In this document: piece after piece, positions 42,132-50,001 of the stretch
Numbering within the stretch: the stretch's first letter is position 1
Layout: every line of letters starts with the position of its first letter
From: Nocardia harenae NBRC 108248
GTDB lineage: Bacteria > Actinomycetota > Actinomycetes > Mycobacteriales > Mycobacteriaceae
Assembly (NCBI RefSeq): GCF_001612885.1
Contig: NZ_BDBH01000018.1
Coordinates: 56,076-120,075 of the forward strand
Length of the DNA: 64,000 nt
Reading direction: 5' to 3'
Program-made: the position numbers and the translations under genes
The notes under the pieces: model-generated
Database searches by the model: none
Seen by the model: only the letters and a program-made list of their open reading frames with translations
What the model was told of the DNA's origin: nothing

Positions 42132-43265
42132 TGCCGGAGCCACCGCACCGGAGTACATGGCTTCGTAGCGTTCGTCGTCGGGTTGCATGGCCGCGGCGAC
42201 CAGCTCCCACAGCACCTCGTCGGTGCCGCCGCCGACCCGGGCCAGCTTCATATCGCGCCACCAGCGCCCGATCGGGGTCTCGGACTCCAGATAGCCGGAG
42301 CCGCCGAAGATGTGCAGGCACTCCGAGGCGACCTCGTTGCCGAGCTGCGCGGCGGTCACCTTGAGCGCGGCGGCGGTGCGCAGATTGATCTTTCCCTCGG
42401 CGGCGACCCCGGCCAGCGCGTAGCGCAGCAGGTCGGTGCGGGCCTGCAGGTCGGCGACGCGCAGCCGCAGCGCCTGGTGATCGTAGAGCCGCTTGCCGAA
42501 CTGGGTGCGGCGCACCATGCGGGCCAGCGTGATGCCGAGCATGGATTCGCAGGCGGTGGCGATCTGCCCGGCCACCGAGTAGCGCTCGTGCGCCAGCCCC
42601 CAGCTGATCACCGCGAGCCCGGTGCCCGCCCTGGCCACCAGCGCCTCGGCGGGCACCCAGGTGTCGATGGTGACGGCGGCGGTATCCAGCGGCCCCGCAC
42701 CGAGTTTGCGGTACGGGGGGTCGATGGCGACCTGCGCGGTCGGCACCATGACCAGCGCGACATTGCCCGCGCCGTCGCCCGGCGCCCGCCCGACCACCAG
42801 GATCTGGTCGGCGATCGGCGAGAGCGAGACGTACTTCTTGTGCCCGGCCACCCGGTAGCCGCCGTCGTGCGGCTCGATCACCGTGCCGACGTGCTGCAGG
42901 TCCGACCCGCCCGCCTCCTCGGAGGCCGCGATGCAGAGCACCGCCTCGGTGCGGATGGCCCGCTCGGCGAGGTCGCGCAGGAAGTCGGTGCGGCCGAAGC
43001 GGCGCAGCACGGCGATGGCCGAATCGTGCAGGCTCACGCCGACGCCGATGCCCGCCGAGTTCAGCTCGCCGAGCTTGCCTGCCAGCGCGAAGTGCTCACC
43101 GAGGTCGGTGATCTTGCGCTCGCGCCACTTGTGCGCGAACACCCCGGCGGCGCCGAGGTGCTCGAGCAGCGCGCGCGGGAAGCGCTCGTCCCGCTCGGCC
43201 CGCTCGGTCCACTGCCGGACGCGGTCGTCGAAGGCCGCGTCCAGCAGGTCGTCGTAGGCGGTCAT
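42129..43265 (-). CDS. Acyl-ACP dehydrogenase (MbtN/FadE14-like)
   Basis: 378-residue acyl-CoA-dehydrogenase-fold flavoprotein. Domain landmarks: CIAASEEAGGSDLQHVGTVIE (FAD/substrate loop, about 111–131), RTQFGKRLYDHQALRLRVADL (about 248–268) and FGGSGYLESETPIGRWWRDMKLARVGGGTDEVLWE (about 316–350, catalytic-base region). MbtN homologues introduce the 2,3-double bond in the acyl chain of mycobactin while it is bound to MbtL. ATG 43265 overlaps the ACP stop. Confidence 0.87.
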   Translation of the reverse strand: MTAYDDLLDAAFDDRVRQWTERAERDERFPRALLEHLGAAGVFAHKWRERKITDLGEHFALAGKLGELNSAGIGVGVSLHDSAIAVLRRFGRTDFLRDLAERAIRTEAVLCIAASEEAGGSDLQHVGTVIEPHDGGYRVAGHKKYVSLSPIADQILVVGRAPGDGAGNVALVMVPTAQVAIDPPYRKLGAGPLDTAAVTIDTWVPAEALVARAGTGLAVISWGLAHERYSVAGQIATACESMLGITLARMVRRTQFGKRLYDHQALRLRVADLQARTDLLRYALAGVAAEGKINLRTAAALKVTAAQLGNEVASECLHIFGGSGYLESETPIGRWWRDMKLARVGGGTDEVLWELVAAAMQPDDERYEAMYSGAVAPA

Positions 43266-43510
43266 CGGGAGACGCCCGCCTTCGAGCGGACCAGCTCCTC
43301 CAGCTCGCCGACGGACGCGGTCTCGGCCATCTCGCGGTCGGTGAGCTGCACCCCGAGCCGCTCCTCGATGGCGACGACGCCGATGGCGAAGGCCACCGAG
43401 TCCAGCCCCAGATCCTCGATGAGCAGCGAGGATTCGGTGACGTCGGCCATGGGCAGGTCGAGGTCCTCTTCGAGGATGCTGCGCAGGGTCTCCCGGATGT
43501 GATCGGACAT
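43262..43510 (-). CDS. Acyl carrier protein (MbtL-like)
   Basis: 82 residues, single carrier domain. The phosphopantetheine site is Ser38 in EDLGLDSVAFAIGVV. Acidic helix-1 region (RETLRSILEEDLDLP) is typical. It lies between the N-hydroxylase (1 base away) and the dehydrogenase (4-base overlap) and is the likely carrier for the fatty acyl-AMP ligase and dehydrogenase. ATG 43510 is chosen; an upstream start would overlap the hydroxylase gene heavily. Confidence 0.88.
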   Translation of the reverse strand: MSDHIRETLRSILEEDLDLPMADVTESSLLIEDLGLDSVAFAIGVVAIEERLGVQLTDREMAETASVGELEELVRSKAGVSR

Positions 43511-43511
43511 A

Positions 43512-44828
43512 TCAGTGGTCTCCTTGATCGAGAACGTCGTCGTCGGTGACGCCGAAGCTGGTGAAGGCCGTGTGCCGGGGCAGGCGGTAGACCTCGCGGC
43601 CGAGCACCGCGTTGAGGATCCGGGCATTGCGCACCGCGCCGATATCGAGGTTGGGCGCGGAGACGCCGACGGCGTGCGCCTCGGCGGCGGCCACGAAGAG
43701 CCGCCCGGCCAGTACGGGGTCGGCGGCGACGGAGTGGTCCCGCTCGATCACGAACCGGCCCCGGCCGTCCCGGTGCAGCCGGTCGGCGAGCGGGGCGAGG
43801 AAGCCCGGCTGCCGCGGCCGGTACCCGGTGGCGGCGATGACCAGGTCGGCGGTGTGCGCCAGCGCGGCGCCGGTGTCGAGGTGCCTGCCCCTGACCCGCA
43901 GCCCGCCGTCGTCCAGCGCGTCCAGCCCCTCGACCGCGACGCCCTGGCGCAGCTGCACCGGCTGCGCCTTCTCCAGCAACTGCCTGCGGTAGAGCAGGTC
44001 GTGCAGCCGGTCCAGCGTCGCCGCGGAGATGCCCTTGTGGAATTGCCAGTGCCCCGCGCGCACCCGGTCCCTGGTCTCCTCGGGCAGGCCGTGGAAGTAA
44101 TCCATGTAGGCGGGGGTGGTCATCTCCAGGGAGAGCTTGGTGAAGTCGAGCGGGGCGAACCACGGGGTGCGGGTCCACCAGCGCACCGCGGGGCCGCCGC
44201 GCAGGTTCGCCTCCAGCAGGTCGGCCACGATCTCGGCGCCGGACTGCCCGGAGCCGATCACCGTCACCGCGTCCGCGGCGTGCGCGCGCTCCTGGTGGGT
44301 CAGGTAGTCGGCGCTGTGCAGCAGCGCGGGCGAGGTGGTCGAGAGCGCCTGTGGCACCGAGGGTTCGGTGCCGATGCCGACCACGACGTGTCCGGCCCTG
44401 ATGGTCGAGGCGACGCCCGCGGTGGTCACCGACACCTCGAAGACCTGGTCCTCGTCCAGCCAGCGCACCTCCTCGACGGTGGTGCGCCAGCGCAGCGACG
44501 GCAGCCGCCGCACCACCCAGAGCAGGTACGCCTCGTACTCGCGGCGGGTCGGGAAGAAGTCCTCGCGCACCAGGAAGGGGTAGAGCCGGTCCACGTCGGC
44601 GAGATAGGCGAGGAAGGAGAGCGGGTGCGTCGGGTCGACCAGCGAGACCAGGTCGGAGAGGAAGCTGACCTGCAGCTTGGCCTCGTCGAACAGGAGCCCC
44701 GGATGCCACCGGAACTCGTCCGCGGAGTCCACCACCAGCACATTCGCGTCGTCCACGGTGGCGGCCAGCGCGGCGAGCCCGAGATTGAACGGCCCGCAGC
44801 CCACGGCGAGGATATCGACGTCACTCAT
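43512..44828 (-). CDS. Lysine/cadaverine N-hydroxylase (IucD/DesB type)
   Basis: 438-residue FAD- and NADPH-dependent N-monooxygenase. FAD motif ILAVGCGPFNLGLAAL (about 6–21), the substrate loop LQVSFLSDLVSLVDPTHPLSFLAYL (about 53–77), NADPH motif VTVIGSGQSGAEIVADLLE (about 189–207) and the C-terminal ATGYRPRQP are all present. By similarity it makes an N-hydroxy amine; the DesA-like decarboxylase upstream suggests cadaverine as substrate, but free lysine (as for IucD) is possible. ATG 44828 overlaps the upstream stop by 8 bases. Confidence 0.9.
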   Translation of the reverse strand: MSDVDILAVGCGPFNLGLAALAATVDDANVLVVDSADEFRWHPGLLFDEAKLQVSFLSDLVSLVDPTHPLSFLAYLADVDRLYPFLVREDFFPTRREYEAYLLWVVRRLPSLRWRTTVEEVRWLDEDQVFEVSVTTAGVASTIRAGHVVVGIGTEPSVPQALSTTSPALLHSADYLTHQERAHAADAVTVIGSGQSGAEIVADLLEANLRGGPAVRWWTRTPWFAPLDFTKLSLEMTTPAYMDYFHGLPEETRDRVRAGHWQFHKGISAATLDRLHDLLYRRQLLEKAQPVQLRQGVAVEGLDALDDGGLRVRGRHLDTGAALAHTADLVIAATGYRPRQPGFLAPLADRLHRDGRGRFVIERDHSVAADPVLAGRLFVAAAEAHAVGVSAPNLDIGAVRNARILNAVLGREVYRLPRHTAFTSFGVTDDDVLDQGDH

Positions 44829-46359
44829 GGCTCGGCACCATCTCGCCGCTGGGCTCCAGCGCCTCGGACTCGACCTCGAGCGCGACCCGGAGCAGCTCGT
44901 CGAAGAGCGCGTCGATATCGGTTTCCGCGGTCTCCGGGTTGAGCAGGGTGAGCTTGAGGCAGGTGCGCGGCTCGCCCTCGCCGCCGACCCGCACCTGGGT
45001 GCGGCCGATGAGCGCGGTGCCGGAGCTGATCAGCCGCCTGCGCAGCTCGGCATTGACCTGGTCCAGGTCGAGATCCTCGCAGCGGTACCGGAAGACGACG
45101 GTGGTGAGCGTGACCGGGGCGACCAGCTCCAGCAGCGGCTCGGCGGCGATCCGCCGCTCGGCGTACCCGGCCAGGTCGTGGCAGCTCTCCAGCATGGCGC
45201 CGAGGCCGTCGCGGCCGTAGGCGAGGAAGGTGGCGGCCACCTTGAGCACGTCCGGGCGGCGGGTGGTCTGCAGGGTCTGGCCGAGCAGCCCGCCGTAGCC
45301 CGCCTCGACGTCGTCGTCCGGGTTGAGGTAGGCCACCGAGCGGCTGAGCGAGGCGAAGCGCTGCTGGTCGGCGAGGAGCAGCACGCTCGCCGCGGCCGGC
45401 TGCCACCCCACCTTGTGCAGGTCGAGGGTGATGGAATCGGCGCGCTCGATGCCGGTGAGCAGCCCAGCGAGCCGGTCGGAGAAGAGCGAGCCGAAGCCGT
45501 AGGCGGCGTCCACGTGCAGCCAGACCCCGTGCCGCGCGGTGATCTCGGCGAGCGCGGGCAGCGGGTCGACGCTGCCGAAATCGGTGGTGCCCGCGGTGGC
45601 GACCACCGCGACCGGGGTGTGGCTGGCGCTCAGCTGGCCGAGCAACGCGTCCAGCGCCTCCGGGATCATCCGGTGCTCCGCGTCGACCGGCACCGGGATC
45701 GCCGCGGCCTCGCCGAGCCCGAGCGCGGCGCAGGCCCGGTGCACCGAGAAGTGCGCGATCCGGGAGCAGAGCACGATCGGGCGGTGCAGCCCGGCCACCC
45801 CGTCCTGCCTGGTGTTCACGCCGTGCCCGGCGGCGGTGTAGTCGCGGGCGATGAGCAGCGCGAGCAGGTTCGAGTAGGAGCCGCCCGGGCCGAAGACGCC
45901 GCCCGCGGTCTCGGTGAAGCCGGCCAGCCGGGCCAGCGCGTTGACGGTCCACTGCTCGACGGCGAGGGTGGCCGGGCCGGAGTCGTAGGTGTCCAGCGAG
46001 GCATTGGTGGCGCTGGCCAGTGCGTCCGCCACCACCGCGACGGTGAGCGGCGGCGGCTGCAGGTGCGCGGCGGTGAGCGGGTGGGTCAGATCGAGGCCGT
46101 AGGCGGCGACCAGCTCGGCGAGCCGGGTGAGCGCGGTGGCCGGGCCGACCCCGCGCTCCGGGATGCGCTCCGGGCCGAGCGCCTCGGCCACGGCGGCGAG
46201 CATGGCGAGCGGGTCGCCGGAGGGCAGCGGGGCGCCGTGGTGCCGCTCCCCGACCGCGGCGGCGAGCTGTGCCAGCCCGGTGCCGACCTCGGACCAGCCC
46301 GCGCCGGGACCGGCGAAGCGGGACGCTCTCCCCCACGGGAGCACGGATTCAGCTGACAC
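44821..46359 (-). CDS. PLP-dependent amino-acid decarboxylase (DesA-like)
   Basis: 512 residues, group-II decarboxylase fold. The Schiff-base lysine is Lys316 in TLDLHKVGWQ and the cofactor Asp is Asp284 in LHVDAAYGFG. It matches siderophore-cluster decarboxylases that make cadaverine from lysine (DesA) or 1,3-diaminopropane from diaminobutyrate (RhbB type); sequence alone does not separate these. GTG 46359 has a GGAG site 7 bases upstream and overlaps the upstream gene by 11 bases. The frame stays open to 47544 inside the condensation gene, which is a shadow. Confidence 0.88.
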   Translation of the reverse strand: MSAESVLPWGRASRFAGPGAGWSEVGTGLAQLAAAVGERHHGAPLPSGDPLAMLAAVAEALGPERIPERGVGPATALTRLAELVAAYGLDLTHPLTAAHLQPPPLTVAVVADALASATNASLDTYDSGPATLAVEQWTVNALARLAGFTETAGGVFGPGGSYSNLLALLIARDYTAAGHGVNTRQDGVAGLHRPIVLCSRIAHFSVHRACAALGLGEAAAIPVPVDAEHRMIPEALDALLGQLSASHTPVAVVATAGTTDFGSVDPLPALAEITARHGVWLHVDAAYGFGSLFSDRLAGLLTGIERADSITLDLHKVGWQPAAASVLLLADQQRFASLSRSVAYLNPDDDVEAGYGGLLGQTLQTTRRPDVLKVAATFLAYGRDGLGAMLESCHDLAGYAERRIAAEPLLELVAPVTLTTVVFRYRCEDLDLDQVNAELRRRLISSGTALIGRTQVRVGGEGEPRTCLKLTLLNPETAETDIDALFDELLRVALEVESEALEPSGEMVPSHE

Positions 46360-47764
46360 GGGGAGTCTCCGTTTCACGATTCGGTTCGGTGAGCTCGCGC
46401 ACCAGGGCCGCCACGGTGCCGTCCAGCGCGGCCGGAACCCGCGCGACCAGCGCGGTGAGCAGCGCGGCGGCGCGCCGCGCGACGGCGGCGTCGACGGCGT
46501 CGAGCTGGTGGTCGACCTCGAGGTGCACCCCGCCGCCGGGGGCCAGCTCGAAGGCGAGGGTGAGCGGATAGGGGGCGATGCCGGTGAAGACGGCGTCGCA
46601 GGTGACGCGGGCGCCCTCCGGCACCGGGATGCCGCGCAGCGGCGCGGTGCGCACCGAGGCCATGATCTCGGCGACCGGGAAGCGGCCGCCCGCGGCGCGC
46701 AGCGCGGTGAGCACGGTGCCGTAGTCGACCCCGGCGAATTCCATGGCCCGGTAGACCACGGCGACGGCGGCGCGCAGCGTCGCCCGCACGCTCGCCGCCG
46801 GGTCGACGGCGAAGCGCATGGGCACGATATTGCCGCTGTAGCCGACCCGGTCCGGGCGGTCGCCGGGCTGCCGGTTGTCGGCGGGGACGAGCAGCACGTG
46901 CTCCTCGGCCCCGGTGAGCGCGTGCACGCCGAGCGCGGTGACCGCGATGAGCAGCGCGTTGGCGGTGCCGCCGAGCTCGCGGGCCACCGCGTCCAGCGCG
47001 GTGACGGCCGCCGGGTCGACCGGTTCGACGAGCCGGGCGCCCGCGCCCTCGTCCATGGGCGCGAGCCAGCTCTCCTCGGCGCTGACGCCGGGCAGCTCGC
47101 CGGAGAGCGGGAAGCGGATGCCGTCGGCGGCCCAGGTCTGCCGCGCGTGCTCGACCGCGCGCTCGACCTGCGGGGCCGGGCGCTGGATCGGCGGCACCGC
47201 CGCGGCGTCCGGCCAGGCACCGGAGACGAGGGTGCCGAGCAGCAGCGGCCAGGAGGTGTCGTCCACCGCGAGGTGGTGCACCACGAAGAGCACGGTGACG
47301 CCGTCGCCGTCGGCCCGCACCCGGACCCGGAGCGGCGGCTCCTCGGTGAGCCGGAAGGGAATCCGGACCAGCTCGTCCGCGCTCGCGGCCGGCGCGTTCC
47401 ACGCCCACTCCGCACCCGGTTCGAGCCACTCCCCGACGGTGCCGCCGGGCACCCGGCGCGGCACGCCGGCGTCGACGGCGACCACCGAGCCGAGCACCGC
47501 GGCCTCCCGCACCACCAGCTCGACGGCATCGACCAGGCCGGCAACGGTATAGGAGCCGTCGAAGCGGAGGACCAGCCCGATGGTGTGCGAGAGCGAGTCC
47601 GGGTCGAGTTCGTAGATCTTCCACATGCGGCGCTCGGCGATGCCGAACTCGCCGGTGTCCAGCCGCGGCAGCGCCGGGGCGGCGAAGCGGTGGCCGCCGG
47701 CCAGCCCGGCGGCCGCCAGCCGCCTGCGCACCAGCTCCAGCCGGGTGTCGGTCAGTACGGTCAT
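46349..47764 (-). CDS. Free-standing NRPS condensation-domain protein
   Basis: 471 residues, one C domain only. The active site reads VVHHLAVDDTS: His163, His164 and Asp168 of HHxxxDG are intact, with the final Gly as Asp. Later landmarks include GYSGNIVPMRF and YGTVLTALRAAG. With no adenylation or carrier domain it must act in trans. Its most likely job is release of the aryl-peptidyl chain from the NRPS onto an amine such as a hydroxamate-bearing cadaverine, since the NRPS lacks a thioesterase. ATG 47764 overlaps the hydrolase stop. Confidence 0.85.
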   Translation of the reverse strand: MTVLTDTRLELVRRRLAAAGLAGGHRFAAPALPRLDTGEFGIAERRMWKIYELDPDSLSHTIGLVLRFDGSYTVAGLVDAVELVVREAAVLGSVVAVDAGVPRRVPGGTVGEWLEPGAEWAWNAPAASADELVRIPFRLTEEPPLRVRVRADGDGVTVLFVVHHLAVDDTSWPLLLGTLVSGAWPDAAAVPPIQRPAPQVERAVEHARQTWAADGIRFPLSGELPGVSAEESWLAPMDEGAGARLVEPVDPAAVTALDAVARELGGTANALLIAVTALGVHALTGAEEHVLLVPADNRQPGDRPDRVGYSGNIVPMRFAVDPAASVRATLRAAVAVVYRAMEFAGVDYGTVLTALRAAGGRFPVAEIMASVRTAPLRGIPVPEGARVTCDAVFTGIAPYPLTLAFELAPGGGVHLEVDHQLDAVDAAVARRAAALLTALVARVPAALDGTVAALVRELTEPNRETETPRVS

Positions 47765-50001
47765 GCTTCTCCCTGCGTGAACCGGTGGACGGCGGCGGCG
47801 TTCGCGCGCAGCACCGCCCAGTCGCTGACGATGTCGATGAGCTCGCCGCGGGCCCAGCGCGGCGCCTGGTCCTGGAAGTGCGGCGAGCGCGGGTCGCCGC
47901 TCGCGCCGAGCGGCACGATCCAGCGCCCGGCATCCCGGTCGGCGAGATCCCAGACGTAGCGCGCGGCCGAGCCGAACGCGCAGGCGTGCGCGAAGCCGAC
48001 CGCGCTGCCATTGGCGAGCACGCACTCGCCGTCGCCGCCGAGCGGGTACCGGCCGGGCCGGACGAGCGCCGAGAGCTCCGGGTGCCGCGGGGTGGCCCCG
48101 GCCAGGTCCATGCCGTGGATGGGGGCGAGCACGTGCACCTCGCCCCAGGCCGGAGTGGTCTCCAGCGCGGCGACGGCCTCGGTCGCGGCGGTGAGCGCCG
48201 CCTCGATCCCGACCCCGAGCCGCGGCCCGTGCGCCAGCACCGAGTCGAGCGCGGCGGCGAGCCGGGTGCCCGCCACGAACCACGGGTCGAAGACGCGCGG
48301 GAAGGCGTGCGGCACGGCCAGCCCCGCGAGTGCCGGGTCGCGGGTGAGCGCGGCGACGAATCGGGACCTGACCTCGGCGAAGAGGTAGGCGTCGGTGCTT
48401 TCCGCGGCCATGGCGCGATCCCAGCTCAGGAGCCGCGCGCGCAGCTTCTCCGCGGCCGGGGTCAGCTCCGGGAGGTCGCGCAGGCGGTCGAGCAGCGCGG
48501 CGGCCTGGTGCAGCCGGACGTCACCGTGGATGGCCTCGCAATCGGCAACGCCGACAGCCGGATTCGCGGCGAGCAGGGTGTCGATCCGGTCGGCGCGGAA
48601 GGGCGGGACGCACTCGGTGGTGACCGGTTGCAGCGGGCCGGGGATGCGCTGGTTGGCGATGACCGAGTGGGCGGGCACCGCGGCGTCGAAGGCGGTGTCC
48701 CGCACCGATTCGGTGGCGTAGCCGCGCCATTGGTAGCGGGCGTCCCAGCCGGGCACCGGAAGCCAGTAGTTCTCCGCGGCCCGCTCCGGCATGCGGCCGG
48801 TGACGTGGTGCGTGAGCCGCCCGGCGGTGTCGCCGATGACGATCCGGTTGGCGGGCTCGGCCCACCCGCGCAGCGCCGCCTCGACCTCGCCGGTGGAGGT
48901 CGCGAAGAGCAGGTCGAGCGCCGGGTCGAAGGTGAGGCCGGGATCGGCGAGCATGGGGGTGCGCAGGCTCAGCGCGAAGCCCGCGTCCGGGCCGCCGATG
49001 ATCACTGGGCCATTGCCGGTGACCACGATCTCGACCGGCACCGGGTCGGCGCCGCGCACCAGGATCCGCTCGGTGTGCACCGCCGCCGGGGCCGGGCCGT
49101 CCTGGGTCTCGGCGCGCACGCCGTCGGCGGTCCGGGTGAGCCTCTCCAGGTAGAGATCCTGGTAGTCGCCCATGGCATTGGTGATCCCCCACGCCACCGC
49201 CCCGGCATGCGCGAAGTGCGGCACCCCGGGCACGCCGGCGAAGGCGAACCCGACCACGTCGAATTCCGGCGCCGCCAGGTGGAACTGCTGGTAGATGCCG
49301 GGCAGCTCCAGGAACCGGTGCGGGTCACCGGCGATGAGCGGCGCGCCGCTCGCGGTGCGGGCGCCGGCGACGCCCCAGGCATTGCTGCCGGAGATCGCGT
49401 CGCCGAAGGTCGCCGGATCCGGTTGCGCTCCTTCGGTTTCGGGGAAGTAGCCGAGCAGCTCGGTGAGGAAGGCGTCGTCCGGAAGGGCGGGGACGGTCGG
49501 CTCGCCGGGGGCGACCCCCTCGCAGTCGAAGAGCGCCAGCGCGTCGATGCCGAGCGCACGGCAGGCGTGCAGCCGCCACAGCTTGGTCAGGAACCGGCCG
49601 AAGAGGATGTGGTGCACCAGGAATACCGCGATCGGGGTCCACGGCTGCCACGGTGCGGGGCGGTGATCGAACTCGGTCAGCTCGGGGGCCTCGGCGGTCG
49701 CCAGGGTGCTGTTCACGCCGTCCACGTAGGCGGCGATCAGCGCCCGGGTGCGCGGCGACGACGCGTCGTGGATGCGGCGGGCGGCGGCGTCCATCCGCGA
49801 GCGGCGGGCGAATTCGTCCCAGCCGACGGCGATTCCGCCGAACACCTCGGCGGTGCGGCCCTCGGCGCGCAGCCGCAGGAACTCCAGCTGCCAGGCCCGG
49901 TCGGTGCCGCAGGCGACGCCCTGCCCGTAGAGCGCGCCGGCCGCCGAATCGGCGCTGATGTGCGGGATGCCGTTGGCATCGCGGATGATCTCGATCGTCA
50001 C
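47761..50001 (-). CDS. Penicillin-acylase-type Ntn hydrolase
   Basis: 746 residues. The start VTIEIIRDANGIPHISADS matches the mature alpha chain of penicillin/homoserine-lactone acylases, and CGTDRAWQLEFLRLRAEGRTAEVFGG is a family block. The self-cleavage and nucleophile site is Ser206 in ISGSNAWGVAG, followed by the beta chain (HFAHAGAVAWGITNAMGDYQDLY). Unlike PvdQ of the pyoverdine system no signal peptide is seen, so it should act in the cytosol. GTG 50001 overlaps the NIS synthetase stop. A role in trimming an acylated intermediate, editing, or forming an amide by reversal is possible. Confidence 0.88.
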   Translation of the reverse strand: MTIEIIRDANGIPHISADSAAGALYGQGVACGTDRAWQLEFLRLRAEGRTAEVFGGIAVGWDEFARRSRMDAAARRIHDASSPRTRALIAAYVDGVNSTLATAEAPELTEFDHRPAPWQPWTPIAVFLVHHILFGRFLTKLWRLHACRALGIDALALFDCEGVAPGEPTVPALPDDAFLTELLGYFPETEGAQPDPATFGDAISGSNAWGVAGARTASGAPLIAGDPHRFLELPGIYQQFHLAAPEFDVVGFAFAGVPGVPHFAHAGAVAWGITNAMGDYQDLYLERLTRTADGVRAETQDGPAPAAVHTERILVRGADPVPVEIVVTGNGPVIIGGPDAGFALSLRTPMLADPGLTFDPALDLLFATSTGEVEAALRGWAEPANRIVIGDTAGRLTHHVTGRMPERAAENYWLPVPGWDARYQWRGYATESVRDTAFDAAVPAHSVIANQRIPGPLQPVTTECVPPFRADRIDTLLAANPAVGVADCEAIHGDVRLHQAAALLDRLRDLPELTPAAEKLRARLLSWDRAMAAESTDAYLFAEVRSRFVAALTRDPALAGLAVPHAFPRVFDPWFVAGTRLAAALDSVLAHGPRLGVGIEAALTAATEAVAALETTPAWGEVHVLAPIHGMDLAGATPRHPELSALVRPGRYPLGGDGECVLANGSAVGFAHACAFGSAARYVWDLADRDAGRWIVPLGASGDPRSPHFQDQAPRWARGELIDIVSDWAVLRANAAAVHRFTQGEA

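Noticed and set aside
42059..42148. Extended start of the WS/DGAT-like protein upstream of 42058
   Set aside because: The extension would translate the dispersed repeat, and the GAGAGGAG site and normal WS/DGAT N-terminus fit ATG 42058.
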